A stretch of DNA of 5,439 nt. Source: Chloroflexota bacterium (GTDB lineage: Bacteria; Chloroflexota; Anaerolineae; B4-G1; SLSP01). Of the stretch, positions 5,371 through 5,439 are shown one piece after another (the stretch's first letter is position 1; the number at the start of each line of letters is the position of its first letter). Position numbers and translations under genes: made by a program. The stretch is from the NCBI GenBank assembly GCA_022707725.1, contig JAKJAB010000253.1:1-5439 (forward strand), written 5' to 3'. The notes below the pieces were generated by a model. It did not search any database and was not told the DNA's origin. It was given only the letters and a program-made list of their open reading frames with translations.

Positions 5371-5439
5371 CGCTGCGTTTTGCCGCTGTCGTGGACGTAG
5401 GTGCCCAGGCCGGCGTAGCCCACCAGGTGCTTGGCGTGC
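5371..5439 (-). pseudogene. IS110-family transposase fragment (Transposase_20 region), broken at its C-terminal side
   Basis: On the - strand these bases read HAKHLVGYAGLGTYVHDSGK and then TQR, the conserved core of the C-terminal Transposase_20 (IS116/IS110/IS902) domain. In the family this is normally followed by a TG-x-ITK-x-G-type stretch. Here, after TQR the sequence becomes the IS3 OrfB in antisense, so the IS110 gene is cut inside its coding region. The N-terminal DEDD part would lie to the right, outside the window. The fragment is short (23 codons), but the block is distinctive. Confidence 0.65.

Noticed and set aside
1..5439. CRISPR array, tRNA, rRNA or replication origin
   Set aside because: No regularly spaced repeats, cloverleaf, rRNA core motif or iteron set was seen on either strand.

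Overview
The window looks like an accessory, insertion-sequence-rich stretch of a bacterial chromosome. The best guess for the host is a Chloroflexota bacterium (Anaerolineae or Caldilineae type). That guess rests on remembered likeness of the transposases and of the family-5 binding protein to proteins of that phylum, and on a moderate GC content. It is an inference; no rRNA or other taxonomic marker is present.

Layout, left to right. Positions 1-614 hold the C-terminal part of an IS4-type transposase with a perfect Y-(2)-R-(3)-E-(6)-K signature. It runs directly into a family-5 ABC transporter substrate-binding protein gene (ORF to 2043) that has lost its signal peptide and first part. After a 175-base leader with three predicted stem-loops comes a likely two-gene unit on the + strand. 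The first gene (2219-3646) encodes an exported protein of no family I recognise, with an EF-hand-like calcium loop and four cysteines. Seventeen bases later, the second gene (3664-4179) encodes a small membrane-anchored protein with an NTF2-like or DUF4878-like look. From about 4195 to the end everything is mobile DNA. It comprises the left end and first 39 codons of one transposase, an IS3-family element inserted into it at 4372, and a fragment of an IS110-family transposase on the - strand abutting the broken IS3 element at 5370/5371.

Working view. The two-gene unit is the only apparently intact non-mobile content and the most likely place for something undescribed. An exported, possibly calcium-binding protein is paired with a membrane-anchored small domain, behind a leader that may fold over its own ribosome binding site. 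The substrate-binding protein is probably a remnant, because its 5' end is replaced by IS sequence. All four transposase genes are incomplete in the window. Two of them run off its edges, so only the 39-codon fragment and the IS3 OrfB are shown to be broken by the sequence itself. No tRNA, rRNA, CRISPR array or convincing rho-independent terminator was seen.
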